Source: Muribaculaceae bacterium
Lineage (GTDB): Bacteria > Bacteroidota > Bacteroidia > Bacteroidales > Muribaculaceae
Assembly: GCA_017409345.1 (NCBI GenBank)
Contig: JAFQSX010000002.1
Location: forward strand, 1 to 64,000
Length of the DNA: 64,000 nucleotides
Reading direction: 5' to 3'
A program made the translations under genes and the position numbers. The notes under the pieces were generated by a model. The model was given only the letters and a program-made list of their open reading frames with translations. It was not told the DNA's origin and made no database searches. Shown here one piece after another: positions 1 through 9,000 of the stretch (positions are counted from its first letter, which is position 1; the number at the start of each line of letters is the position of its first letter).

Positions 1-113
1 AAAATGCCATCTTTCGTAATATCATTTTTTAATGTTGGCTCATCTTTTTCACACGATGTAAAGCCCATGCCCAATGCTACAATTAGCAATGAAATAAATT
101 TAATCTTTTTCAT
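1..113 (-). CDS. Lipoprotein, N-terminal part only
   Basis: Only the first 37 codons lie in the window; the gene runs off the left edge. The ATG at 113 opens a signal peptide with basic residues (MKKIK), a hydrophobic stretch and a lipobox ending GFTSC, followed by an acidic linker (EKDEP) typical of Bacteroidales lipoproteins exported past the inner membrane. The acidic residues directly after the lipid-bearing cysteine agree with a surface-lipoprotein export signal in Bacteroidota, but that is inference. No function can be given from this fragment. A CAAATTTA at 252-259 is a TAAATTTG -7 candidate for it on the minus strand, giving a leader of roughly 130 nt. Confidence 0.75.
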   Translation of the reverse strand, partial: MKKIKFISLLIVALGMGFTSCEKDEPTLKNDITKDGI

Positions 114-356
114 ATAGTTATTTATGTTAATGTTAGACGATGTGGATACCTCGGTGTTTCTGCCACTGCCACGATGGCAACAAGCATTAAAACGGAAGCA
201 ATTAATTTTCTTATATCATTAAATATAAAGTCATTGATTATCTATAATTTACAAATTTAATTATAAATAATTACGCCCCTATAAAATTCATGCTCTTTAA
301 TATTTTTTCACAATTCATCTTGTTTATTTTTTCTTAAAAAATGGGAACTATAACTT
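114..356. other. Intergenic, leader of the lipoprotein gene
   Basis: No credible gene. It holds a minus-strand -7 candidate at 252-259 and a small hairpin (TGCCA/TGGCA, 167-179) in the predicted leader of the lipoprotein gene. The rest is AT-rich without visible structure. Confidence 0.5.
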
Positions 357-643
357 TGTTGGCACAAAATTTATCTTACCCCCTCCCGGCTACGCCGTAC
401 TCCCCCTAAATTTTACTACGCAAAATTCAGAGGGAGAACTACTTATGCTTTTGGTAATGTAGCTGTCCCCTTGTTTTTCGCAGAAAAAGAGGGGGAACCT
501 CGCAGAGCTCACGAGTGAGCGAGCAGTGTATGTCGGCTTGCCGGTACACGATTGCGAGACTTACCGTACCAGAATTGCGAATGCAATTTCGGAGGGGGTT
601 AGATTGTAATAATAAGATGGTTACATAGAGAATTGTGCCAACA
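357..643. mobile_element. 287-bp terminal-inverted-repeat element (MITE- or REP-like)
   Basis: The ends are exact 11-bp inverted repeats, TGTTGGCACAA at 357-367 and its complement at 633-643. Just inside each end lies an accccctcc-type block in inverted orientation (near 378-387 and 594-601). The interior is a chain of hairpins: 400-414 with 422-436 (15-bp arms, two wobble pairs), 467-479 with 483-494, and 507-512 with 515-520 (GCTCAC/GTGAGC). It is visibly richer in G and C than the flanks. An 86-codon open frame across it on the minus strand has no domain and is probably spurious. No transposase is present, so a non-autonomous element or dispersed intergenic repeat is the best reading. I see no clear target-site duplication. 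Confidence 0.5.
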
Positions 644-887
644 TGTATATAATTACCTAAAAAATTATTAGCATCAGGCAAAAACAAAATACACTGCAAT
701 CTTATGACATACTTGATAATTGCGTAGTGAGGGCATTTCTCATATTTTACATAGTTGTTACTTCATCAGTCCCGCCCTAATAGATAACATCTATAATCAC
801 ATAGATTTTGTGAGTTGGAGGGAAATGGGAGGCTTTATATCTTTGCATCAGAAATGATAAACGATAATAATCAAAACTGACATAGAT
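644..887. promoter_or_regulatory. Intergenic with thioredoxin promoter
   Basis: AT-rich spacer without a gene. A Bacteroidota -7 element TATCTTTG lies at 838-845 with TTGG at 815-818, spacing 19 bp, about 40 bp before the thioredoxin start. Confidence 0.55.
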
Positions 888-1241
888 ATGAAAGCAAAAC
901 ATCTTAATTTCGACGAATTTGCAACCAGTGTGGCAAATCCTCACAATCTCAGTAATTGGGAATTTCTTGGTGACAAACCTGCCATTGTTGACTTTTACGC
1001 ATCGTGGTGCGGACCGTGCAAAATGCTTGCTCCGGTGCTCGACGATGTGGCTTCCGAATATGACGGCAAGGTTGATGTGTATAAAATTGATGTTGACAAA
1101 GAACCGGCACTTGCCAATGCGTTCAAAGTGCGTAGCATCCCCACTTTGCTTTTTATTCCTCGCGAAAAACTTCCGGTAATCTCTCGTGGAGCGATGAGCA
1201 AAAGCGACCTTGTTGAGGCAATTAACACTCATCTTTTATAG
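888..1241 (+). CDS. trxA: Thioredoxin
   Basis: A 117-residue single-domain thioredoxin that reduces disulfides in the cytoplasm. The active-site WCGPC is at residues 40-44 after the usual hydrophobic strand (AIVDFYAS), and the cis-proline loop SIPT is at 83-86. There is no signal peptide; the first 25 residues carry a slightly long N-terminal helix with the WEF segment. It is monocistronic, with its own TAnnTTTG promoter at 838-845 and a strong hairpin terminator at 1293-1321. The long reverse frame over it is a codon shadow. Thioredoxin family membership is certain from the motif; whether it is the main TrxA or a paralogue cannot be told here. Confidence 0.93.
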   Translation: MKAKHLNFDEFATSVANPHNLSNWEFLGDKPAIVDFYASWCGPCKMLAPVLDDVASEYDGKVDVYKIDVDKEPALANAFKVRSIPTLLFIPREKLPVISRGAMSKSDLVEAINTHLL

Positions 1242-1292
1242 ACAACAACCAACTACTTACTTTTTCCAAAAATCAACTAAACTTTTTATCAC

Positions 1293-1326
1293 GAGGTGAC
1301 AAAATAAATTTTTGTCACCTCTTTTC
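1293..1326 (+). terminator. Rho-independent terminator after thioredoxin
   Basis: 12-bp perfect stem 1293-1304 / 1310-1321 (GAGGTGACAAAA and complement), 5-nt loop, followed by TTTT. Confidence 0.8.
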
Positions 1327-1530
1327 ATATATCAACCCCATAAATCTGCCATAATAAATATTCAAAACATGACAAAAATGCACATCTTTATGTATTTTAC
1401 ACACATAGACTCAAATTCTCTTTTTTTGGCACGACATTTGTGTATAGATTCAACAGATAGAGTTTTATAAAATTCTAACTAACCTATTGATAAAATTAAC
1501 CTAATTATTAAACCTCAACACACAAAAATT

Positions 1531-2664
1531 ATGTTTTTTAAAAAGAGAAAACCACAATGGAAGAAAAAAATGCACACTGAAGAAAAAATGGGAAAAACAC
1601 AAAGTTGCCAAAAAGCACACATCCACAATCTCATCATAGTTGATGAAAGTGGTTCAATGCGCCATTTAAAAGATGTAACACTTTCGGGCATCAATGAAAC
1701 AATCAACACTATAAAAAGTGCACAAAAAGAGTATCACGAAACACAAACACACACATTAACTCTTGTTACATTTGACAGTGGGAATCGCGTTAATATCCGA
1801 TATCATTTCATCAACACTCCTATCGAAAATGTATCGGAATTTAGCGACTATTGTCCTAATGGCTGCACTCCACTATATGATGCAATGGGAATCTCTATCT
1901 CCGAGTTACACAACAAAATCAAAGATGACGAATACGCAACCGCCGTGGTTACCGTATTGACAGATGGGATGGAAAACTCGTCACAAGAATGGAATGCCGA
2001 AAGTTTGCGCAAACTCATTTCTCAATTAAAAGAAAAAGGGTGGTCTTTTTCTTACATGGGTTCGGCTCATGACGTAAAAGATGTTGCTGACTTGTTGTCG
2101 ATTAATAATTTCGTAGAATTCAGTCATAACGACAAAGGCACCTGTCGTTCATGGGATCGTGAAATGTCGTCACGCTCAGCCTATTTCGCAAAAATGCACA
2201 ATATGATACATGCCGACTGTTTCGGTCCACTTGACGCAAGAGTTGAAAAGATGAAAGAATTTGCCAACGAATATTATAGCGACCGAGTAACCCCTGAAAA
2301 CATCACATCTCTCAATCCAAACGAGATTTTCGTATTTGGTAGCAATATAGAGGGAAAACACAATGGCGGTGCTGCCGCCACTGCACTAAATTTTGGAGCG
2401 ATCATGGGGCAAGGTGAAGGGATTCAAGGAAACAGTTATGCAATTCCAACAACCGGCATTCAAGAGCAACTCATTGACGCAATCTCTCGTTTCATTAATT
2501 TTGCAGCAAAACACCCCGAACTACGCTTTCTCGTCACCCGTATAGGCTGTGGCAATGCCGGTTATTCACCCAACCAAATCGCACAGTACTTTATCCCATG
2601 CACCAAACTTGAAAACGTATCACTCCCTCGTGATTTTTGGGATATTCTTGGTTTGAAGATGTAA
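1531..2664 (+). CDS. VWA domain fused to a macro-domain-like C-terminus
   Basis: 377 residues. Residues about 31-205 form a von Willebrand A domain with a complete MIDAS metal site: D38-E-S40-G-S42, T113 in GCTPLYD and D145 in LTDGMENS. Residues about 262-377 match the macro-domain-like family known from phage proteins (A1S_2505 type): FVFGSN at 267-272, a Gly/Ala run GGAA at 279-282, FGA at 288-290, GQGEG at 293-297, SYAIPT at 302-307 and GCGNAGY at 339-345. That family is thought to relate to ADP-ribose or nucleotide-derivative binding; the assignment is by eye. No signal peptide or membrane segment, so cytoplasmic. ATGs at 1570 and 1588 could be alternative starts, since residues 1-25 are only a basic tail. 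It stands alone between two terminators. The biological role is unknown; the fusion suggests a metal-dependent binding module tethered to an ADP-ribose-type module. Confidence 0.8.
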   Translation: MFFKKRKPQWKKKMHTEEKMGKTQSCQKAHIHNLIIVDESGSMRHLKDVTLSGINETINTIKSAQKEYHETQTHTLTLVTFDSGNRVNIRYHFINTPIENVSEFSDYCPNGCTPLYDAMGISISELHNKIKDDEYATAVVTVLTDGMENSSQEWNAESLRKLISQLKEKGWSFSYMGSAHDVKDVADLLSINNFVEFSHNDKGTCRSWDREMSSRSAYFAKMHNMIHADCFGPLDARVEKMKEFANEYYSDRVTPENITSLNPNEIFVFGSNIEGKHNGGAAATALNFGAIMGQGEGIQGNSYAIPTTGIQEQLIDAISRFINFAAKHPELRFLVTRIGCGNAGYSPNQIAQYFIPCTKLENVSLPRDFWDILGLKM

Positions 2665-2711
2665 CGAAACGATACAACTTAATCGAAAACACACATTTTG
2701 AGAAACACACT

Positions 2712-2744
2712 AAAAACGATGACGCAATGTCATCGTTTTTTTTT
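2712..2744 (+). terminator. Terminator after VWA/macro-like gene
   Basis: 12-bp stem 2712-2723 / 2729-2740 (AAAAACGATGAC and complement), 5-nt loop GCAAT, continuous T tract to 2744. The A tract on the left also allows it to serve the convergent TPR gene. Confidence 0.85.
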
Positions 2745-2761
2745 ATAAATTAATTTCCTTC

Positions 2762-3856
2762 TTAACTATTAACAACGCCATATAAAAGTTTGCGACGCGA
2801 CACACTATTCTTATCGGTCAACTCAAAAGGATTATCATCAAGCCAAGCAGACAAAGCCTCCAACTTATCGTAATTTTCAGACAACCAAGCATCGGCCTCT
2901 TCTTTATTTACCTCATAGAACAACCAATAATTATACGCCTCCCAATGTCCGGCCTCTTTAAGTCGGGCAAAGAAATCAAACAAGTAAACATCTTCTTTCA
3001 AAGTAGGCACCAACTCAAATAATCCCGAACGTAATTCTATCAAATCCTTTATCGAAAACTTATCGCCTTGTTTTTTTATCGTGGCAGCCTTAAAAAATCC
3101 CATCTCATAAAGAGTGGCAACGACATCGGCATAAGTATCAACCACATTAACCTCATTAAACGATACTCGAATAGAATCATTTTTATACGTGATTTTTTCA
3201 TTTATTACATCAGTCATTATTTTTATCACTTCAGCCTTGCGCCCTTCGCGAGAAGGGAGATTTGCCATCGTTTCGGCATAAATCATACCCCACGATTTCT
3301 GATTACTATCCATCAACAATTGCGATGCACGATAATAATTGGGAGAATAAGTCGGTTCGACCATAATACCCGTTTCGAAATAATCAAGAGCAGCGTTAAA
3401 ATCATTCTCATATAACGACATAATTCCCAATTCACAATATATCATTCCCGAATTAGGGAATTTCTCAATCCCCTTTTTATACGCTTCAATTGCTTTTTCT
3501 CGATTTCCGTTATAATCATAGAGATTTCCTAACATTTGATAAACTTGTGCGTCTGCATCGGGAAGATTGTCGCACATATATTTATAAATATTCAGCGATT
3601 TTTCATAATTTTTATCAAGAAGATGAGCATAACCCAACTCAAACATAACTAAGAAATTATCGGGGTGAACCACATTCATACTATCAAGGAAATGAATCGA
3701 TTGCTTAACCATACCATTATCCATCAACAATATAGCATATTGCACTTCCTTTTTAATATGCTTACCCATATCGGCAGAAGGCTGACTCTGAGCAACAACC
3801 ACATTAGCCATCACCCCTACTACAAATAAAGCCAAAGCTACAAAACTCTTTTTCAT
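2762..3856 (-). CDS. Exported TPR-repeat protein
   Basis: 364 residues with a clear signal peptide (MKKSFVALALFVVGVMANVVVAQ). Residues about 35-205 contain four to five tetratricopeptide repeats, for example around YAHLLDKNYEKSLNIYKYMC and the NREKAIEAYKKGIEKFP repeat, with the canonical A/G-8 and A-20 positions. The C-terminal 150 residues are helical and do not match a family I recognise. TPR proteins act as protein-interaction scaffolds; the signal peptide puts this one in the periplasm or on the cell surface. A minus-strand TAAATTTG -7 candidate sits at 3889-3896, about 35 bp before the start, so it is likely monocistronic and not co-transcribed with the two membrane genes upstream. Confidence 0.8.
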   Translation of the reverse strand: MKKSFVALALFVVGVMANVVVAQSQPSADMGKHIKKEVQYAILLMDNGMVKQSIHFLDSMNVVHPDNFLVMFELGYAHLLDKNYEKSLNIYKYMCDNLPDADAQVYQMLGNLYDYNGNREKAIEAYKKGIEKFPNSGMIYCELGIMSLYENDFNAALDYFETGIMVEPTYSPNYYRASQLLMDSNQKSWGMIYAETMANLPSREGRKAEVIKIMTDVINEKITYKNDSIRVSFNEVNVVDTYADVVATLYEMGFFKAATIKKQGDKFSIKDLIELRSGLFELVPTLKEDVYLFDFFARLKEAGHWEAYNYWLFYEVNKEEADAWLSENYDKLEALSAWLDDNPFELTDKNSVSRRKLLYGVVNS

Positions 3857-3901
3857 GATAAAAACAATTTAAATTATTACTCTATTCGCAAATTTACAAT
3901 T

Positions 3902-4294
3902 TCACACCTTAACATTCCTTACTACAAGAACGGACAATAATATAGAAAGAATTACATCAAAGAGGATTATGAACTCACTTTCATATCCACCAGATATAAA
4001 TGTATGATAAAAAACAAATGATATAAGATGAACCGGACTACCAGTCCAACACAATAATGATAATAATATAACAAATACAGATTCTCCTAATAAGATAGGC
4101 ATAATAGGTGTCTTAAAACATTTTCTAACTATAAAAAACAACACTATTAATAAAGTATATGCAAAAAAACGTCCATAAAAACAATTCAACATAAAATACT
4201 CTTTCCAAACGACATCCACCCCAAAGTCCAACTCTTTGGGATATAATAAAAGCATATTTCCTATCAGTATAATTATACTTGCAAAGTATTTCAT
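3902..4294 (-). CDS. Small integral membrane protein, unknown
   Basis: 130 residues with four predicted membrane helices (about 2-18, 38-58, 64-84 and 108-126). No family recognised. Its ATG overlaps the stop of the upstream 4291-4974 gene by four bases (ATGA), so the two are translationally coupled and probably work together. Codon use is very AT-rich compared with neighbours such as the MBL-fold gene, which suggests a recently acquired or fast-evolving pair. Confidence 0.6.
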   Translation of the reverse strand: MKYFASIIILIGNMLLLYPKELDFGVDVVWKEYFMLNCFYGRFFAYTLLIVLFFIVRKCFKTPIMPILLGESVFVILLSLLCWTGSPVHLISFVFYHTFISGGYESEFIILFDVILSILLSVLVVRNVKV

Positions 4295-4974
4295 TTTAAA
4301 TATTTATCATCAATTCTCGTTAGGACTTCATCTATTATTATAAATATTTCTTGATTTGTTTTATTCTTTAGATTTAATATTATTCTATTTGTCTCATCAG
4401 AGATTAATCCTCTACCATATGGAGATGGGATATCTGGTGTTATAATCATTGAATCATTTTCAAGTTCAATTAAACATGATGCGTTTTTTGTATATAAACT
4501 TTTCCATGAACGCTCTTTTAACCCCTTAAGAAAATCTGAGGATGACATATCTATAAAATTCATATTTGAGCTCACATCCAATACGTTGAATATTTCTTTA
4601 ATCAAATCATCATATACAACATTTGTAGGAAGCAATGAAATTGGACCAGACTTATAATATCCTCCTGAAACAAAATAATTTGGGACAATCTTATAATATT
4701 TCTGATTTCTATAAATATCACATGCTTTTCTTGTTTGCTTTCTTTCGATAGTGCGATGCTGTTTTTTATAATAAAACCATACGCCAACTAATAAGATTAT
4801 ACTAACTACGATATTTATAATTATAATATAATCGGGGCACATAAATAAGAATAACTCATTCCCAAGATTATATCTAATAATTAACGACCCAAAATATATC
4901 AAATCTACCACACAAATCACTATAATTGCCCAACAACAAATGGTTCTAATTCTTATTTTATCAATCGGTTTCAT
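4291..4974 (-). CDS. Membrane-anchored protein, unknown
   Basis: 227 residues counting from the ATG at 4974. A longer frame begins with GTG at 4998, but that codon lies inside the predicted -7 element TAAATTTG (4998-5005), so it cannot be transcribed and I choose 4974. Two membrane helices (about 10-32 and 42-64) are followed by a basic segment and a cytoplasmic domain of about 150 residues that includes SGGYYKSGPISLLP and a conserved-looking PSPYGRGLISDETNRIIL. I do not recognise the domain. It forms a two-gene unit with the downstream four-helix protein through an ATGA overlap. AT-rich codon use suggests accessory origin. Confidence 0.6.
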   Translation of the reverse strand: MKPIDKIRIRTICCWAIIVICVVDLIYFGSLIIRYNLGNELFLFMCPDYIIIINIVVSIILLVGVWFYYKKQHRTIERKQTRKACDIYRNQKYYKIVPNYFVSGGYYKSGPISLLPTNVVYDDLIKEIFNVLDVSSNMNFIDMSSSDFLKGLKERSWKSLYTKNASCLIELENDSMIITPDIPSPYGRGLISDETNRIILNLKNKTNQEIFIIIDEVLTRIDDKYLK

Positions 4975-4997
4975 TTTCTTATTTATTTTGCTAACCA

Positions 4998-5028
4998 CAA
5001 ATTTACAATTATTCTTTAAATATACAAA
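4998..5028 (-). promoter_or_regulatory. Promoter of the two-gene membrane unit
   Basis: Minus-strand TAAATTTG (4998-5005) and TTTG (5025-5028), 19-bp spacing. It decides the start of the downstream gene at 4974. Confidence 0.6.
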
Positions 5029-5112
5029 TAGTAATATAACTCTTGAATTTATTTATATCGTGCGATTGATTTTGGCAGAAAATTGCTAATTTCGCAAATA
5101 TATTTTGATTGA

Positions 5113-5925
5113 ATGAGATTTGTTGTATTGGTTGATAATAGCCCCGGCGAGCATGAGGGGTTGATGGCGGAGCATGGGTTTGCGCTGTGGATGGAGGTTG
5201 ATGGGTTGAAGTGGCTCGTTGACACGGGGGCGAGCGATGCTTTTGCGCGAAATGCCATTCAACTTGGGATTGATATCGCCGATGTCGATTACCTTATTTT
5301 GTCGCATGGTCATAGCGATCATTGTGGGGGATTAGAGTCGTTTCTTTCTCTCAACAATAAGGCTCAGATATTTATATCGTCGCACGTTGTGGGCAATCAC
5401 TACTACTCTACTCGTCGTGGTGTCAAACGCGACATTTCGCTTAATCATTCACTTATTGACGCCAATGCTCATCGATTTACGATGGTTGATGAGGGTATAG
5501 AAATCAGCGATTCGGTAAAAATAATCTCATCGTTTGCTAACACCCACTCTATGCCACTGGCAAATGGGACATTGTTGGTTAACGACGTTCTTGATGATTT
5601 CACTCATGAAATTGCAATAGCAATAACGACATCAAATGGGGTTGTTGTCATTTCGCCATGTTCGCATAATGGCATTATTAATACCCTTGAAGCATGCTCG
5701 CATTTAGGTGATATTTCACACTACATCGGCGGCACGCATCTTGTTGACAATTTTGAAAGCGAAGAGCAATTACTCCTCTTGGCGTCAAACTTGCAACAAC
5801 GCTACCCCAACCTTACATTACTCTCAGGTCACTGCACGGGAGAAAGTGCAAAAATGGCTTTTCTGTCAGCATTAAAGCACAAATACATCGATTTTCATAC
5901 CGGATTTTCGTTATTTATCGATTAA
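5113..5925 (+). CDS. Metallo-beta-lactamase-fold hydrolase (MptA/dihydropterin synthase-like group)
   Basis: 270 residues, cytoplasmic, no signal peptide. The metal-binding motif HGHSDHCGG is at residues 65-73 (H65, H67, D69, H70), with further ligand candidates H185 (PCSHNG) and H240 (SGHCTGE). The early VDTGAS and the SGHCTG ending are characteristic of the subgroup annotated as 7,8-dihydropterin-6-yl-methyl-4-(beta-D-ribofuranosyl)aminobenzene-5'-phosphate synthase-like proteins. Bacteroidota do not make methanopterin, so the real substrate is unknown. A TAATTTCG -7 candidate lies at 5087-5094, close to the ATG, giving a very short leader. It appears monocistronic. Confidence 0.8.
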   Translation: MRFVVLVDNSPGEHEGLMAEHGFALWMEVDGLKWLVDTGASDAFARNAIQLGIDIADVDYLILSHGHSDHCGGLESFLSLNNKAQIFISSHVVGNHYYSTRRGVKRDISLNHSLIDANAHRFTMVDEGIEISDSVKIISSFANTHSMPLANGTLLVNDVLDDFTHEIAIAITTSNGVVVISPCSHNGIINTLEACSHLGDISHYIGGTHLVDNFESEEQLLLLASNLQQRYPNLTLLSGHCTGESAKMAFLSALKHKYIDFHTGFSLFID

Positions 5926-5939
5926 AATCACTATCTTCG
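5907..5939 (+). promoter_or_regulatory. Promoter of the GHL10 gene
   Basis: TATCTTCG at 5932-5939 with TTCG at 5907-5910 (21-bp spacing). It overlaps the end of the upstream gene and lies about 80 bp before the start at 6020. The G-preceding C departs from the TTTG consensus. Confidence 0.4.
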
Positions 5940-6019
5940 TAGCGATAAATTATAACCCTAAATAATACCAATATTAGATTTTATCACATTTTGAATAAAC
6001 ATAACCTCAAATTAAACAT

Positions 6020-9000
6020 ATGAAATCGCGATTTTTACATTTATTAGCGTCGGTGCTGTTGATAACAACCTTCGCAGGCAATCTATTTGCCGCTAATCCT
6101 AAACGCGAAATGCGTTCTACATGGCTCACATTAGTTTCAAACATTGACTGGCCATCGACCAAAGGCACAAGTGCGTCGGCTCAAGCCGCACAAAAACAAG
6201 AATTAATCGCCTATCTCGACAATCTTGAAGAGCTTAACATGACTTCAACTTGTTTGCACATTCGCACAATGGGCGACGCTGCATATCCATCGGAATATGC
6301 CCCTTGGTCAAGTTATATTTCCGGTACTCGTGGAGTGAGTCCGGGTTGGGATCCATTGGCATTTTTCGTTGAAGAATGTCACAAACGTGGTATTGAGGCA
6401 TACGTGTGGTTGAACCCTTATCGTTGGAGTAGCAGCGGTTTGAATGCTTGGTCAACAGAAAAAGACTTGGAGTGGAAAAACAACGATATGCTCATCGTTG
6501 GCGACAATGGCACTTATGTAACATTCAACCCGGCTCTAAAAGAGACTCGCGAACTTATCGTAAATGTCATTAAAGAAATCATTGACAATTACGCCATTGA
6601 CGGCATGTTGTTTGACGACTATTTCTACCCAAGTGGTGGCACTACCGAAGGTTCAAGTGCACCCGACTACGCTGATTATATAGCAAGTGGCACCACAATG
6701 TCGATGGGTGATTGGCGCCGTCGCAACGTAAATGATATGGTTGCCGACTGTTATAAAATCATTAACGAGACACGCCCTGATGTACGTTTTGGTATCGGCC
6801 CTGCCGGTGTTTCAAGTAAATCAGCAAGCAAATACGGACTTCCATCTATTTCTTCTTATGGTTCAAGTGCCAGCGATTGGCAATATGATCAAATTTATTG
6901 CGACCCGTTGACATGGATGTATGAAGGAACAGTTGATTTTATTTCTCCCCAACTTTATTGGGAAACAACCCACTCAACCAATGGTTATGAAGAATTAACA
7001 CATTGGTGGAGCGATGCTGCCGACAAACTAAAATGTCACTACTATGCAAGCCAAGCCTCATACAAAATTAACAACTCGGGCTGGGGTATAAATGAAATGA
7101 TTAAACAAGTAAACCACAACCGCACTTATGTAAAAAACAATAATTGCGGTAGCATTTATTACAACACAAATACGTTCAAGAGTGGCATGAGTTCTCTTAA
7201 AGACAACGTGTATTCAACACCTGCTTTAACTCCTGAAATCACTTGGAAGAAGGGTGATAATTATAGCGCCGTTTCTAATTTGAAATATAACGCCGGCACA
7301 TTGACATGGGACGCAACAGAGAATGGCAACGCGATTATTCGTTACACTGTATATGCAGTGCCTATGTCGGTAACTATCGATGAAGCCAAAGCAGCCGATG
7401 GCGACGGATTTGACGGGCAATATCTTCAAAAAGTTATTTACGGCACATCATACACTCTCGACAGCGACAAGCAAGCAAACTATTGGTATGTTGTGAATGT
7501 GTTTGACGGCTATGGCCATGAACACGAATCGGCAATCGTAAACTATCCCGAGGGCGACTCTGAAGTGGCTACACTCATCGCTCCTATCAATGGCGCAACA
7601 GTTGCATGGAGTCAAGAATTTTCTTGGAGCAATATCTCTGACGCGACTTTCACTCTTGAAATTTCCGACAGCGAATCATTCTCAACTATTGTGTTGCAAC
7701 AAAAAGGCATCACTACCAACTCGGCAACTATCAACCTCGGCGACCTCGAATCTACAAAAACATATTATTGGAGAATTCGCACTGCCCAAACCAACAAACT
7801 TGAATCGGTGAGCAAAGTGGAATCATTCGTAACCACCACTCGCCCGGCTGCCCCTAAAACAACTCTTATCGCCCCCGACGATGAGGCACAATTAGACGAA
7901 GATATCACTTTCTCTTGGAGCGAAGTGGAATGCGATGAATACACCATCGAAATATCGGCTCAAGACGATTTCTCAACCATTCTTTACAAAAAGACATTGA
8001 CCGAAACATCACTCCCATTCACATTGTCAATTTTAGGCAAAGGCACATTCTATTGGCGAGTGGTAACATCGGGCAACGCATTGAACGATACTTACTCTGA
8101 TGTGCGCTCATTTGAAATCACCAAAATTTCAGTAGGCAACTTCGAACCTGGATATTCAATCAAACTCGACAAAGATAATGACTCATACGAAAAAGTGGGC
8201 GATCTCTCTATCAATAGCATTTGGTTCCGTTCGGTTCACGATGATTACAAAAACATCACATTTGGCGAAAACGGGTCATACAACCGTTCATTCTGTGCAG
8301 TTGGCAACACCGTATATATGGTAGGTCGCTCTGAAAACTCTACCCGAGCCAACATCTACCTACGCAAATTTGATGGCACAACAGGTGAAATCATCTCCGA
8401 CATTATCCTCGGCGATGAAGGAAAAATTGCTTTCTATCCAGCCAATAGCGTTGTGAAAGACTCTAAAGGAAATATCTGCATTGCCAACCTTTCACTCAAT
8501 ATCAAGTCAACCCCTATCGTGTTACATAAAGTTGATCTCGAAACAGGAGAATTGACTCAAGTGGCATCAGTAAAATATAGCAGTTCTTCATCACGTTGCG
8601 ACCACATCACTTTGACAGGTGATGTTGAAAGTGGCAATTTCACTATCTATGCAGCATTTTCTAAAGCCAAAGTTGTTGTTCGTTGGAATTTTGAAAATGG
8701 AACACAAAAATCACAAGAAGTGTGCTCACTCACCCTCAACCCTTCAAGTGTGACAGCACTTGGCACTGCTCCACGAGTGATTTTGATTGACGACAATTCA
8801 TTCCTCGTTCGTGGTGGTGATACTGAATGGGCTCGTTACAACTTCTCATCGGGCAAAGTTGCCGACTCATTCAATAACAACCCCGACCTCAAACCTATCG
8901 CAGGCGAGGCAAATGGTGGCACCTGGTTCACACTCAATAACGTGAATTACTTCGTTTATCCATACGCCGACTGGACTGACCCTGTTGGTCACCAATTCAA

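Noticed and set aside
439..699. 86-codon open frame on the minus strand
   Set aside because: It lies across the inverted-repeat element, has no domain or plausible start context, and its length is explained by the GC-richer repeat.
777..1232. 151-codon frame opposite the thioredoxin gene
   Set aside because: Mirror frame of a gene with a clear WCGPC active site; low-complexity aromatic-rich product.
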